From positions 15,004,001-15,068,000 of the forward strand of contig JBHGNT010000013.1 in NCBI GenBank assembly GCA_043228905.1: DNA of 64,000 nt. The letters are read 5' to 3'. This DNA comes from Azolla caroliniana (lineage: Eukaryota; Polypodiophyta). A program made the position numbers and the translations under genes. Below the pieces are notes generated by a model. The model was given only the letters and a program-made list of their open reading frames with translations, was not told the origin of the DNA and did no database searches. Each line of letters starts with the position of its first letter. Positions within the stretch are counted from its first letter, which is position 1. Of the stretch, positions 21,601-33,150 are shown piece after piece.

Positions 21601-22985
21601 TTGCAAAGGGATATGCCCAAATGCAAGGAATTGATTATGATGAGACATTTGCACCGGTTGCAAAGATGGCAACATTGAGGACATTACTGGCTGTAGGTGC
21701 AGCCAGAAGATGGTTTCTTCATCATATGGATGTAAAAAATGCCTTTTTACATGGTAACTTGGAAGAAGAAGTGTATATGTGTCAACCACCAGGTTTTGAA
21801 GATAGGAAGCATCCAGATTATGTATGTAAGCTGAAAAAGGCTCTCTATGGACTGAAACAGGCACCAAGAACATGGCACAGAGAACTTTCAGATTATCTGA
21901 AAAAACTTGACTTCAAAATGTCAAAGGCTGATTCATCATTGTATGTTAAAAGGAAAGATGATTGTATGGTTGTGATTCTGATTTATGTTGATGATCTCAT
22001 CATTGGAGGTGATTTCATGGATGAGATAAGTAAGCTGAAAAGAAATTTGGAAATGAAATTTCATATGAAAGATTTGGGAGATCTGAGATATTTTTTGGGT
22101 ATTGAAATCATCAGATCTGAAAGTGGTATATGTGTGTTGCAAAGACAATATGCAACAACTATGTTGAAAAAGTATGGTATGCTTGGATGCAAACCTATTG
22201 GAGTACCACTAGATAAAAACTGCAAATTGAGGGCTGATTTGGGAGCCAAAATAGAAGATGTAAACATGTACATGTCTATGGTGGGCAGCCTTATTTATTT
22301 GACCATAACAAGACCTGATTTGAGCTATGCAGTTGGATTAGTCAGCCAATTTATGCAACAGCCAACAAAGCCGCATTTGGACTGCATTAGAAGAATTCTG
22401 AGGTATGTAAAAGCTACTCAGAACTATGGATTGTTTTACAGGGCTGATTTGGACATAAATCTGGAAGGATATACAGATGCTGATTGGGCTGGAAGCCAAA
22501 CAGATAGAAGATCCACAAGTGGATATATCTTTACATTGGGAAGTGCAGGTATTTCATGGAGTAGCAAGAAACAGGCTACTGTTGCATTGTCTAGTACTGA
22601 AGCTGAGTACAGAGGAGCTGCCATAGCCACTTGTGAAGAGGTATGGATTAGAAGATTGCTTGCTGATTTGGGAGAGTATATAGACGGTACTGTCACAATC
22701 TGGTGTGACAACATGAGCAGCATTCAACTTGCAAAGAACCCTGTGTTCCATGCAAGAACAAAGCACATTGAAGTGCATTATCACTTTGTTAGAGAAAAAG
22801 TGATTGAAGGAGAAGTTGATCTGGTGTATGTGAATACAAATCAGCAGGTTGATGATATTCTCACAAAGGGATTGAGTGTGGAAAAGCATAAACAGTTTCG
22901 GAACATGATGGGAGTTGTAGACATTGATATGATGGCTGAAAAGCATCATGAAAAAGAAGTTGTAGATAACCCCAAGAAAGGATAA
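18636..22985 (+). CDS. Intact copia Gag-Pol polyprotein
   Basis: One open frame of about 1449 residues from the ATG at 18636. In order: UBN2-type Gag (~20-210), an Arg/Gly-rich segment, a zinc knuckle (~275-290), protease with VDSGASNHMTG, pre-integrase (WHKRIGHIS, CEACQYGK), integrase with D (LVHTDVWGP), D (RSDGGGEY) and E (NGVAERKNRT), RT with YVDDLIIGGD, and RNase H (YTDADWAGS, TEAEYRG, CDNMSS). Gag and Pol are fused in one frame, as in plant Ty1/copia. The first zinc-knuckle Cys is Tyr (YWYCGKPGHIQAEC), an oddity in an otherwise intact protein. Absence of stops and near-identical LTRs point to a recent insertion. It makes RNA-templated copies and integrates them in the nucleus. Confidence 0.96.
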   Translation: MAAENAGQIVTEKLDKNNFPVWKFRMTNFLMGKGYWDYIEGDLEEAPEIPEENATAAQIKAFKDWNQGARKVMHWLSLSISDSMLGHIQDAMLPKEAWDSLVKLFAVNTKARKLQLKTELNTLEKGKMSINEYALKIKSICESLAFINVKIEDDDKVEICLRGLGPQYKSFKTSMLTRDSIPSFSDLVSMLVVEERNQMDDVNKGNLENEGQALYNSAGRGRGRGHGRFGSARTNNNGYQGRGQQTIRGRNNNRGRGSNQGRGKQTYVNDDGYWYCGKPGHIQAECYKKQNDEKRGKSQQNNYAQTSEDCEKDGAFVVQHEIAAVAESSQKCKEEFTWYVDSGASNHMTGHANWFERLREPEILGYVQTGDNSTHQIEHVGDIPLWEEKGKTKYMLNVMHVPNLAKNLISVGQIVEQGMQVKFKQSGCYIEKNGKLIAKGKRQGRMFILDVDMPRQISAMFANGMSVVSDVEMWHKRIGHISMQTLKNMLRKDAVVGLPKLKNCEMGKICEACQYGKQNRLPFPHERHVSKNLLDLVHTDVWGPTKNASIGGCRFYVTFIDDCSRKTWVYFMKEKSEVFECFRKFKCMVEKQAGTRIKCLRSDGGGEYFSNEFSDFLCNQGIRRQFTCRYTPQQNGVAERKNRTLVNIARALMTEKNMPLYYWAEAVNTANYILNRCITSGVHEATPEECFYGRKPSIEHLKVFGCLAYVHVPAEVRSKLDPKAEKCIFVGYSEEQKGYRCYNPVTKKIVTSRDVIFDELASWYSPKQNPETDEDNEIEDKDKSENVEDCHRDGSKVGRQSPTSTECSGPSKSSDGKSDSNSWSGKSGGHKKCDDKKGKQKMPEYEMLDDLSKNMEDEDSDVSLDDLLGIRRLKIPGMEKALKDANQKLRRSDREKKTVERFGYDTYMAMHYAYMSKVVQIPDPSSFDEAKTEKKWVDAMQEEIDALAENKTWDLVKLPKGKNVVGCKWVYKTKHDSSGNVSRHKARLVAKGYAQMQGIDYDETFAPVAKMATLRTLLAVGAARRWFLHHMDVKNAFLHGNLEEEVYMCQPPGFEDRKHPDYVCKLKKALYGLKQAPRTWHRELSDYLKKLDFKMSKADSSLYVKRKDDCMVVILIYVDDLIIGGDFMDEISKLKRNLEMKFHMKDLGDLRYFLGIEIIRSESGICVLQRQYATTMLKKYGMLGCKPIGVPLDKNCKLRADLGAKIEDVNMYMSMVGSLIYLTITRPDLSYAVGLVSQFMQQPTKPHLDCIRRILRYVKATQNYGLFYRADLDINLEGYTDADWAGSQTDRRSTSGYIFTLGSAGISWSSKKQATVALSSTEAEYRGAAIATCEEVWIRRLLADLGEYIDGTVTIWCDNMSSIQLAKNPVFHARTKHIEVHYHFVREKVIEGEVDLVYVNTNQQVDDILTKGLSVEKHKQFRNMMGVVDIDMMAEKHHEKEVVDNPKKG

Positions 22986-23779
22986 GTTGAGCTTGAGGGG
23001 GAGTGTTGAGAAGCAAGCTCAACATGGTATGCGATGCTTATTGGGAAATAAGCTATAGTAGTTATTTAGCTACTTGTGAACATAAAGGAGAAACAGCTAA
23101 TTAGCTACTGACAGCTAATTAGCTACTGATAGCTATTTAGCTACTGATAGCTATTTAGCTACTGACAGCTATTTAGCGACTGACAGCTATTTAGCTACTG
23201 ACAGCTATTTAGCGACTGATAGCTAATTAGCTACAGGCAACTAATTAGCTGCATACGTAAGTAACTTATTACTTAGGTAGAAAGTAAGAGAGTAAGAAAA
23301 TAGAGAAGAAGATATACAGGAAGTAGAACTTTGAGAGAGAGATAGTGAGTATAGAGAGAAAGAACTCAGAGAGTGAGAGCAAGAGAGAGAAACAAACGAG
23401 AGCAAGTAGAGCTCTGCGCATAATGAAATAGAAGAAGTTTTGGCTACTACAGAGGTAAGTCTCCTTCCCCCTTCCCTTCTGTGTTTGAGCACTAAACGAT
23501 CTAGCACACCACGATCCGCCGCACACATAAGAAGAGCTCGAGTGCCTTCTTCACGTTTTATTAACAAAGGGTACTAAGGGTGATTTGTTTATCACATAGG
23601 TCGTCGTCATCAGCGCCTCAACCCAAATTCTTGGGTAACTTGGCATGTGCAAACATGCTCCGGACTCTCTCCATTATGTTCCGGTTCATCCTTTCGGCCA
23701 GCCCATTTAGTTCAGGCGTCTTCGGCATGGTAAATTCGAGCCAGATTCCCTTCGACCGGCAGTACTCCTCGAATTGCCC

Positions 23780-25359
23780 CTAGTATTCTCCTCTGTTATC
23801 TGCTCGAACCGCCTTCAGCTTCCTGCCGGTTTCTCTTTCCACTCTCATGTGGAGTTCCTTGAAGACGGATAACACTTGATCCTTCGTCTTCAGTGGTGCG
23901 ACCCACAGCTTCCGGTTGTGGTCGTCTATGAACGTCACGAAGTACAACGATCCGGCATGTGACTTCGTGTCCACTAGACACACATCGGTATGCACCAACT
24001 CCAATGGTGCATTCCGTCTCATCAGTGGTCTTGACTGGAAGGAGGTTCAGTTTTGTTTGCCGGCCAAGCAATCGGTGCACTTCTCAAGTTGCACGTCCTT
24101 CACCGGAATAAGATTGTCTTCGGCAAGCCTCCTCATCCCCTTCTCACTCATGTGACACAGTCTTTTGTGCCACAGCTCACCGGCAGTGTCAGATGCTACA
24201 TTCACTTCTTCCCGGCATATCCAAGCATGCATCAGATACAGCGTGTTGACCTTCTGGGTTCGTGCCACTATTAGGCTCCCTTTGTTGAACTTCATAACTC
24301 CGTTCCGGTTCAGTTGGACCTTTGGAACGTGTAGGACATCCTTCAGCTGCAACTTGCATCCGATTGGTGTCGTCAACAGCACATCTCCTATGCCGAAAAT
24401 TCGGCATGTACCTTCATTCCCCATCCGGACACAACCATGATCACCATTTGTGTAGGATGAGAAGCATCTCTGATCCGGTGTCAGGTGGAACGACGCTCTG
24501 GAATCGACAACCCATGTTGTTTCATCACCAACAAGGTTTAACTCATTCTCCTCGGTGATGAGCATCAGTTCTTCTTCACTTGTCATGATTGTCAATTCCT
24601 TTCTCTTTCCGGGAATGCTGACAGTTCTTCTGGAAGAGCCCCGGCTTCCCACAGTAGAAGCAAGTAGGCCTCCCCCTTGACTTTGACCTCGTCCCCGATT
24701 TGTCCCTGTTTTGGGGACTTCGATACTGGCCTCTTCCCCGGTTGTGGTCATCTTTCGTAACCAAGGCCTTTGGATCAGTTCCGGACTCCTGGTCCTTTCG
24801 GCGAGCTTCTTCATCTAGCAAGCTTGATTTTACCCTTGATAGGGACAAGTGCTTTCCTTCCGGCCCGGCATTGCCCAACGTGACAACTAGCGTCTCCCAA
24901 CTATCTGGGAGTGAAGAGCAGGAGTAATGTGAGTACCTCATCGGCGAGAGGTACTTCCAATGAGATTGCCTGGTGTATCAATCCCTGGAAGGTATTCATG
25001 TGCTCTGCCATACTGGAGTCGTCCTAGTACCGGAGCCTCACTAGCTTCCGGAATACCGAAACCCAATTAACAACATTCTTGTTCTGGAACATGATGTCAA
25101 TCTTCTCCCAGAGTTCATGAGCCTTGCTCTCTTCATTGAAGTTGTTGTACAGGCTCATGTCGATGAAGCACCGGATGTATGCCGTCGTCTTCATGTGCAT
25201 TACCTCCCACACTGTGGCGTCGATCTTATCCGGTCTCTTGTCCCCGAACTAAACCGGCAACCAAAGATCTTTAACCACCAGCTTATCCCTCATCTTCGAC
25301 TTCCACACTGAATAGTTGGAGTCGGTGAGCTTGAACATGCCGCCGAACAATTCTTCCAT
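23780..25359 (-). pseudogene. Gag, protease and integrase N-terminal part of the outer copia
   Basis: Starts at an ATG at 25359, just after the primer-binding site. It carries a UBN2-like Gag with several stops, a zinc knuckle CFYCGKPGLFQKNC in which the His is Leu, and a protease site DSRA in place of DSGA. These are followed by the pre-integrase ELWHKRLCHMS...CTDCLAGKQN and integrase LELVHTDV...FVTFIDD...RADNRGEY. The altered zinc-knuckle and protease residues and the stops mean it is dead. It continues across the inserted element into 17966. Confidence 0.75.
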
Positions 25360-25588
25360 TTCCTATCTTGTTCGCTCTAATACCAGATTGAAGGAAAAAC
25401 GCGGAATATTGCTCGGCCACAACCAAGTAATGAATCACTTCTATGAGAATGAAACACAAAAATAGGAAATAGAGAGTGAACGCACATACACACACAACAA
25501 TAAAGAGTACACATGATGTTTACGTGGAAAACCCTGAATAGGAAAAACCACGGGAGCCCACAGACTCCACCTATCACTATGAAGAAAA

Positions 25589-26310
25589 TGCCGGGAACTG
25601 GTCGTTCCTTATGCGCAACGCTCGGCCACAACCGAGCTTAGAATGATACACAGAAAACGGGAAATAAGACACGACACAAAGAAGAAGAGAATACACAGGA
25701 GGTTAACGTGGAAAACCCCAAACTAGGGGAAAAACCACGGCAGCCCACAGGCTGCAAACTGTCACTATGTAAGAATGTACAACAGTGAGTTCACTGAGGC
25801 AACGACCTCGTGCTCACAGATCTTCGCCACAGGTGGCGGTTACAACAGAGGCAACGACCTCTTTCTCTCTCTCTCTCTCTCTCTCTCTGTACAATTACAC
25901 ACACTCTCTATTCTTGCACCAACAAGAATGACCACTCCAACAACATACACTAAAAGTTTGCCCTAAGTCATATTTATACTAATATGACTTTTCGGCTATT
26001 TACAAATATAGCCTCGATGGACTCTCAGAAACATATTTACGAATATGTCTCTTCATCCGGTTCATACCGGGTCTACACCATCCGGCTCTCCGTAGCCGGG
26101 TACTCCTCATCCGGTTCATACCGGGTCTACACCATCCGACTCTCCGTAGCCGGGTACTCCTCTTCCGGTTCATATCGGGTCTGCACCATCCGACTCTCCG
26201 TAGCCGGGTACTCCTCTTCCGGTTTCAGCAGAGGCCGATCGGCCTCGGCCGAGATCATTCGACGGCACTGTTCTTCTCCCTTCCCATCCGGAGGGACCTG
26301 TCTCCCAACA
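25589..26310 (-). mobile_element. Solo copia LTR nested in the right LTR of the outer copia
   Basis: About 722 bp running TGTTGGGAGACAGG...CCCGGCA on the minus strand, flanked by a perfect GAAAA target duplication (25584-25588 and 26311-26315). Comparison with the intact left LTR of the outer element shows the exact break in its GAAGAAAAAGGG sequence. It is related to the LTR it sits in (shared CGTGGAAAACCC, CACGG.AGCCCACAG) but longer. It has no internal domain, as left by LTR-LTR recombination. Confidence 0.9.
26047..26225. repeat. Three 54-bp tandem repeats inside the solo LTR
   Basis: The unit, starting TCCGGTTCATACCGGG and including CTCTCCGTAGCCGGG, occurs three times with few differences and a partial fourth copy. 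It is rich in CCGG. The outer LTRs of the related element do not show it, so it is a lineage-specific amplification. Confidence 0.85.
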
Positions 26311-26672
26311 GAAAAAGGGTACAATCAAATACTCAGAGGCAACGACCTCGAGCTCTGTATCTTCGCCAAGAGGTGGTTACAACAGAGTATCGCTCTGTAT
26401 CTCTCTCTCTATGCAACAGTTATACATGTACAACAATATGACAACAACATAATAAGTGATTGCCCTAAGTCATATTTATACTTATTTGAACTTAGGGCTA
26501 TTTACAAATATAGCCTCAATAGGCTTACTCAAAACATATTTACAAATATGTCTTCTCTTCCGGTTCTCACCGGGTCCACCCGATCTGGTTTCCAGATCTC
26601 TTCCGGTTCTCACTAGGTCCTCTTCATTCATAACCGAATCCCATCTGGAGGGACCGATTTCCCAACATAAAT

Positions 26673-27230
26673 CTCTATCGGTATAATAAAGGTTATTTTA
26701 TTCCCTTTCTTTTTCAAATAAAGAAAAGGAATAAATGCATTCACTGTCTCTTTTTCTTTATAAAAGGAGGAGATGGCTTATTTCGGGTCACCCACTAAGA
26801 GTTTTGGAGCATACCATTAAGGTTTTGGGTCACCCATTTTTGGAGGTTGAGAGGGCACCATTAGGGTTTTGGTTTTAGGGTTTCTTCTTCGTCTTCTTCT
26901 TTTGGAGAGGTCACCATTTTGGTTGTTTGAGGGGAACCACTAGGTTTTGTTTTTGTTTCCTTTTTCTTCGTTTTAGGGTTTGGGGTCGCCCATTTTTTAG
27001 GTTGATGGGAGGACACCTTTAAGAGTTTGGGGGTTCATCTTCTCCTTCTTTATTTCTGGGGTTTGGGGTTGCCATTTTGAGAGTAGAGAGGGCACCGTTA
27101 GGGTTTGGCATTTAGGGATGTTGTTGCTTCTTCTTTCCCTATCATTGTCTTAGTCGGAAAGGTTTTGGGGTTTCTTTGTTTCTTGTGAGCGTCTTGGGTT
27201 CTTCTTTCGTGTGAGCTTTAGTTTTGTGGT
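26673..27230 (+). other. Non-coding G/T-rich segment with TATAAAAGG and AGGGTTT motifs
   Basis: No ORF of note. It contains TATAAAAGG near 26760 and repeated phrases of the GGGCACCATTAGGGTTTTGG and GGGTCACCCATTTTT type. This looks like a promoter plus leader, perhaps of the LINE-like remnant downstream. Function uncertain. Confidence 0.3.
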
Positions 27231-27284
27231 ATGAGGGTTTCCTTTTCTATCTTCTTCTTACTAACATTTAGAAGAATTGAAATT

Positions 27285-27623
27285 CAAAATGTTACTAACA
27301 TGAGTATTAACTCTCCTAGAGCCCTAACACACTTTCACACTCGATCACACAACCTAGGTATTGAAGTTGCATTATGGAATCAAAATCAACCAAATATAAA
27401 GACGTGTAAGTTATGCAAGGAAAGGTTAGTGGAGGATGAATATCACTTGCTTTTTACATGCTCTGCATTTAGTGCAATTCATGAAAGCTACGATGATATA
27501 TTAAGAGGGGGTGATGACTTGAGTATCATACTAAATAGAACACCTAGAAGGTTGAGTTCATATGTGTATGACTTATTCGCACACCGAGACTTGGTGCTTC
27601 AAAGTATGAATATTCCTTATTAG
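27285..27623 (+). pseudogene. C-terminal remnant of a LINE-type (non-LTR) reverse transcriptase, zinc-binding tail
   Basis: The short frame encodes LTHFHTRSHNLGIE followed by CKLCKERLVEDEYHLLFTC and ends in TAG. C-x2-C followed by VEDEYHLLFTC is the zf-RVT-type tail found at the C-terminus of many plant and animal LINE ORF2 proteins. No RT or endonuclease core is present upstream, so this is a fragment. A small domesticated protein is possible but unsupported. Confidence 0.5.
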
Positions 27624-30600
27624 GAAGGAGACACGCATCAAGATAATTTTTGTACTTAGATCTTATAGGTCAATATTGGCCTCTTTATGGACGCTAGAAA
27701 ATATCTATCTATCAAAGAACCCACACACAAGACGATATTGACTAGTGTCTAGTGTCTTACCTGTAACATACCCAACCCCTATTACAACAAGTGATCCACG
27801 GTCCACCTCAACCTAAGCATCACACAACAATGACAAGTGACATATGCGGAAGGTGTTCAAATATGTCCCCCCTAATGCCACATGTTGAGCAAATATCTAA
27901 TGCATCAATGGCTCGGTCCGTTCACATCACGAAATAGGTGGGCTAAATTACTTACCCATTGAATCACGACTCCAATGGCACCTCCACATATAATTGTTAT
28001 TTGTTTGTGGTTAAGACTCTTGTCAAGTAATTAACAAGGTCCTTGTTTTTTCATTAATTTGTCTTATCCAACAAGAAAAGCATACCCCTCCCCTACTAGC
28101 AACGAAGTTACTAGTACTATACTAAAAAATGTTTCATAGATCAAATATAAATTATTCATATTTTAAATTGATCCATCCCTCCCCCCACTAGTGAGAAAAA
28201 TCCTTCAATTCCTTATATTAAAATTATTTTTACTTCTTTTATAAATGAATTCATAAATTACTTCATTGGATGTCATGAATTATACTTAAACATCTTAAAC
28301 CCTCTCCACATAACCCATTAATGAAACTATGAACTACGATTGTTCTTTGTACAAGTGCATTTGGATTGGAGTTAGCCTTCAATCAAAGTGGTGCACTCTC
28401 TTGTGTCACTGACGCACTTGTAATAAAAACTTATATCATTTCATAAATAACCGTAAAATGACTTATTTCATGACGTAAATTTTGAGAGTAGTTAATGTGA
28501 TGTTGCGATGGTTTAGGGTTTAGAAAGAGAAAGAGAACGTTCTTGATGTAATTATGTGTTGAATGTTGAATTCAATATATTTCTAGCATTTTCAAACATC
28601 GAATTACATTAAACTAATTTGTCGTCATTATTAAATTTGGCTTCATATTGGATGGGAACTACGTGTAATAACAAATACCCCCTTGGTTGTAACATTGTGA
28701 ACATCTAATTCCATTAAAGTTTGTCTTTGTGTCACCCGTAAAGTATTTTCTACCTTGATAGTGGATGATGACCATGTTAGTCATATTCATTGCGGATTGA
28801 TCCGTCTATGTACTTGCAACAGCCTTCTTAAATTTATTCTTTTATTGAACCATGTGTAAATGTATTACTAGACAAATGGAATGGTGAAGACAGATGTAAG
28901 AAATAACATTTGTCAATTTTAGTAAAATATTAGAGAGAGTATGATCACAAGAATTCAAAACTCAAAAAAACAAACGAGACACCATCTACAAAACTTGTTC
29001 ATGTTGCATTTCGATAATTGTCTGCATTTCTCCATAAATATTGGTTTACTATCAACCAATTGTACAAATCCCTCAGCGTGCGATGAAAACTGAAAATATA
29101 TGAAGCATAATATAGGCTCTTCATGTCTTAAACAACATGACTCTCCATAATATTGAGTTTTGTAGTAAAATCCTTGTTGGGTGAATCTCCAAAAACATAA
29201 TAAGGAAGCAAATATAGCTCATTTTTAGATTAAGCGAGGAAATGACACCAAGAAATTCTAATGAAATGAGATTTAGGATACGTTTTTAGACAAACAAATT
29301 AAAGTTTGGATCCAATAATGCTCTTGCAATAAGTCAATGTATTGTAGAGTGTTTGCCAAACCATGCATGTCAACTAAAGACCGTAAGAAGACAAAATGAA
29401 TGCTCTTGCCTATTGGATATTCTATTTTTAGTGTCAAAAGAAGCTTGTCACGAAACCACTAAAATCGAGGAAATGTCTCTAGTTGACATCAATCCGCTTT
29501 TTCTTAGGTCTTGGATCCTTATTTATTGGTAATATTAATGGGACTCCATCAAACAAGGTAGCTCTTTTCAACATGTTTGAAATCCCATCATTAAGGTACT
29601 TAGAACACTTTTAAGCCTTTTTTCAAGGTGTTCTCTCTCTTGCACTCATCATTAAGTTTTATTTGAAGTAAACCTTTAAATATCCAACTAATCAAGAGAT
29701 TAAATATACAAGTGCCATTGACATATCATTGTTGATATCTTTATGACCAACGAGATGTATGACACCCTTTATTGATGTAGGGGAGATTTTCTTTTTTGCA
29801 TTTGTTGTATTTTATTGTATGTATTGTTATCGATAAATCTCTCTTTCATTTCCGAGTGTAACTACCGTTGAATTTATCGTAAACCAACCAACAAATTGTT
29901 CCATACACTACAACTACAACCCTTAGGATTTGGCATATTCTCTTAGATGATATCTTTGCCTATGTACACTTTCTCTCTATATAAACAAGCTGGAAAAATG
30001 ATAAATGATACTCCTCCCATCAATATGGTATTTTAGTCAAGCATACTGTGAGGAAAAAAACAATGGATTTCTCCCACACCTAGAGGTAGGAAAAAAACAC
30101 ACTTGTTTCGTCCCTTATGTAATGTGAAAGTGTCTACTTATTTGACGATCTCATATTTATGTTTTTTAGATGTAGCTCTAATGTAGTTTGAATCCATAAA
30201 ACGTTAATGGTGTCTTAGAAGTGATTTCAACAAGGTTGACATCATCTTCAATAAAAAAGGCCTAGTAAGAAGTTGAAAAGGCAATCCACATTATCTTTGA
30301 AATGATGCAATGAATATTGGTGGTACTTTAGAGGATCATATGTTATTACTCATGAGATGTTACTAGCGATCCCTTTGATGACCACCTGTCATAATCTCGT
30401 AAGTTGTCCATGTCTTATCGTTATGTTTCTCTTCTTCAATTTACACTTGTTGGACCAAATTTGACTTACAACCTTGTCTTCTATCTCACACTTAATAAAT
30501 TACATACTCAATATAGACATGACCATGGTACACACGTAAAACCAATTCTACTCGCCTCACATTATATGAGCTCGTAGAACTTCATGCAATATGAAATGTG

Positions 30601-33150
30601 ATAAAAGTATCTTTGTACTTTGAATGTACTGTTACTGCTCTAGCTTTCTAGTTCATTACTGTTCAACTATTAAACAACATTTGACCTATGCCATTGTAAC
30701 AGTATGCTACATGACCTTAGTCAAACCAGATAGTTAAATGCACTACAATCGAGGACGAAAATTTTCTATTGAACTTTAATTCCATTAGATCAGACGGATA
30801 AATTCGTGTAAGTGCCATTGTCATACCATGTAGTTGGGATGTTGAGCAACAAAATCTCTCGTTAAATTTTGCTCATGCACCTTACGTACAATTTAGGCAA
30901 AAGAACGATTTGGATCATTGTTTTTTGTGTCAAAAAAATACGATGAAATGCCTAAATTTTTGGAGTGTTAGTCATTTTAACTTTTTGTTCACTCATATGA
31001 TAATTATATCTAGTTTCCATGAACGTAGACATACAAGTGCTTCTTTTTCTTTTCGCAAGTTATAAAATACATGTACACACATGCTCTTCGACACATTTTG
31101 CAATGAATTAGAGAGGAAGCCCAGCCCCCCAAATATTAGGGACCAAATAAATTGACCAATTACAACATAGAGAGTTGAAACATCCTCGTGTAAATATTGT
31201 GGGTAAAAGAGATGTCTTTGCTAAAATGTAGGATTGTATGTATCCCTTGATCTAAATAAACCACATAGGCAAACATTATTAAACTTGGTAGCTTCATCCA
31301 GTAAATGCACTATCACCAAGGATATATATGCTAACTAGTGAATCTAAGAAGAAGCTGATGTTTGCAATTATGGTGGGGCTCAAGAAAAATGGTGTGCTCA
31401 CTTTAATGCCATGTGCGGGAACTAAAGTTGGTATCATCAATTATACCCAATTAGAGTCTGTTTAGGAAAACTAAATAGAAATTCATCCTTTTCGATGAAT
31501 TTTCAATGCATCACCATAAAGATCACCTGTGGCCCTATTTATGCCTACATAAAATTGGATTTCAACTCGAAGTAGGCTTGTTTTCACGTGATTGTCGTTG
31601 ATATCACGTGTATGCACCTTCAACATGCGGTTTGCAAATAAGAATGTCTTCTAAAACATTATTTTCTTAATGTGGCGACATTCACTCCTCATGGAAAATG
31701 TTTCTCTAAAGGCTCAAAATTTCACTCCTTCCGGAAAATGTTTTTAAGTATACATATACATAGTCACTTCAGAAGATAATATGAATTTTCTTCATGTTTC
31801 GTGAACTTGGTATTTTTTCCCTATGGAACACACTTGCTTCAATCTTATATCGAATATTATTACTAGTTTAACTTAGAAGCTTCTTCCTTTAGAATCATAC
31901 ATGCCACTCAACATTGACACCATTCATTTCTTAATGTGGATCTCAATATTCTAACTTACTCTCAATTATCTTTGTCAAAACATAAGGACTCATAAAAAAC
32001 CAAGTAGACTTGTCTACATTTTGTCTTGAAAATGAGTACTAGAGGTTAGATTTTCCCAATCCCAATCACTATCAATTCTACCACACAAATATTGTTTGAT
32101 GATAGATTAACAATGCCAATCGCATTTTCGTTAAGTTAACAATTTTGAACATGTCATCGACATATAATATCTTGTTTTAATCAAAATTTGTAAGGGGCAA
32201 TTAACCACAAGACTTTGTAAGGTTGAGAGGATGCTACATAACCTTGATAATGGATAGCTCATTGTAGCAGTAAATTGTATAACCACGACACCAACATCGA
32301 TCATGTAGACATATATGTATTGGTGAATGTTAAAACTCTAGGCAAACATGTAGTATATTAAGTGTGAACCAAAACATCTAATCAGATAATACTCGACTTA
32401 TTCTTAAAAAGAATGCATGTGGTGTCCCTCAACCAAAGACTTCTTACATGTGTAAAACTCACGTATGGCATGTCCAAACCAAGCAAATTGATCCGAAGCG
32501 AATAAGTCCTCATTAGCATGACATGCTTTTCTTTAGATGGGGATGCACATACATGCACATGCTTGTTTTATTTACATCATCACATCAAGAGCGCATTCAA
32601 ACATTCAACAATTAGAGCACTAGGTGTAACAAGCACATGGCAGTTTGACTATAGATACATATATTGCCCAATGCATATGCAACGAATATTTTCGAAGAGT
32701 TATTGGGATATTTGTGAGAATGGTTCTTTCATTCACTAAATTGATATTGTGATCCATTCTTGGAAAAATATATAACTATATATTAGTTGTTTCACAATGA
32801 GGTTCTTGTTATTCATGCATGGAAGGGGATTTGATCCCTTCTCCTTTGGAGGGTATGTAGTATCTACTATCCACATTTATATTGTATCATAACCAAGCCT
32901 TCTTCATCGTTGGTTGGTATGTTCATGTTTCTTTTAGCTTTAGACTTGTGAGCGTCATGCCCTTGTGTTGCAAATGTATAATCACGAAAGGCATGTCGCA
33001 TTTGTAAGACATAGTCCCCCAACATATAGGAAGAATATCGAGAGGGGGTGGGGATCGGGAACCGAACGAATTGCAATCGAGTCGTGCATTGAAACTAGTT
33101 GTTGAGTTCCCTCATTTTGGAGGGGACACTCGAGAGATAAAGTGCAACTG
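27624..33150. other. 5.5 kb AT-rich, ORF-depleted intergenic DNA
   Basis: I see no gene, tRNA, LTR pair or tandem array. Stops are dense in all six frames; the only ORFs above 60 codons lie near 32.5-33.1 kb and look random. It may be very old transposon sequence decayed beyond recognition by eye. Confidence 0.5.

Larger units (their letters stand above)
17970..23566 (+). mobile_element. Young full-length Ty1/copia retrotransposon
   Basis: The 5' LTR is 17970-18496 (527 bp) and the 3' LTR 23004-23566 (563 bp). Both run TGTTGAGAAGC...ATTAACA and look near-identical apart from a 36-bp difference, two units of an internal 18-bp repeat. A perfect target duplication AAGGG lies at 17965-17969 and 23567-23571. 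The primer-binding site TGGTATCAGAGC (18497-18508) is the initiator-Met tRNA type. The polypurine tract CTTGAGGGGGAG abuts the 3' LTR. It is inserted in the integrase of the outer minus-strand copia. Confidence 0.97.
15337..26667 (-). mobile_element. Outer Ty1/copia retrotransposon, interrupted by two later insertions
   Basis: The left (3') LTR is 15337-15766; the right (5') LTR is 25389-26667, including a nested solo LTR. Both read TGTTGGGAAATCGG... on the minus strand and end ...CCTTCA. A perfect 5-bp target duplication TAAAT flanks the element (15332-15336 and 26668-26672). On the minus strand the primer-binding site TGGTATTAGAGC lies at 25385-25374, and the polypurine tract AAGGGGGAGAT abuts the left LTR. 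The coding region is split at the AAGGG site by the younger copia at 17970-23566. The left LTR is about 120 bp shorter than the right one after removing the nested insertion. Confidence 0.9.

Noticed and set aside
19326-22949. Many minus-strand ORFs of 60-150 codons
   Set aside because: They are shadows of the intact plus-strand copia polyprotein.
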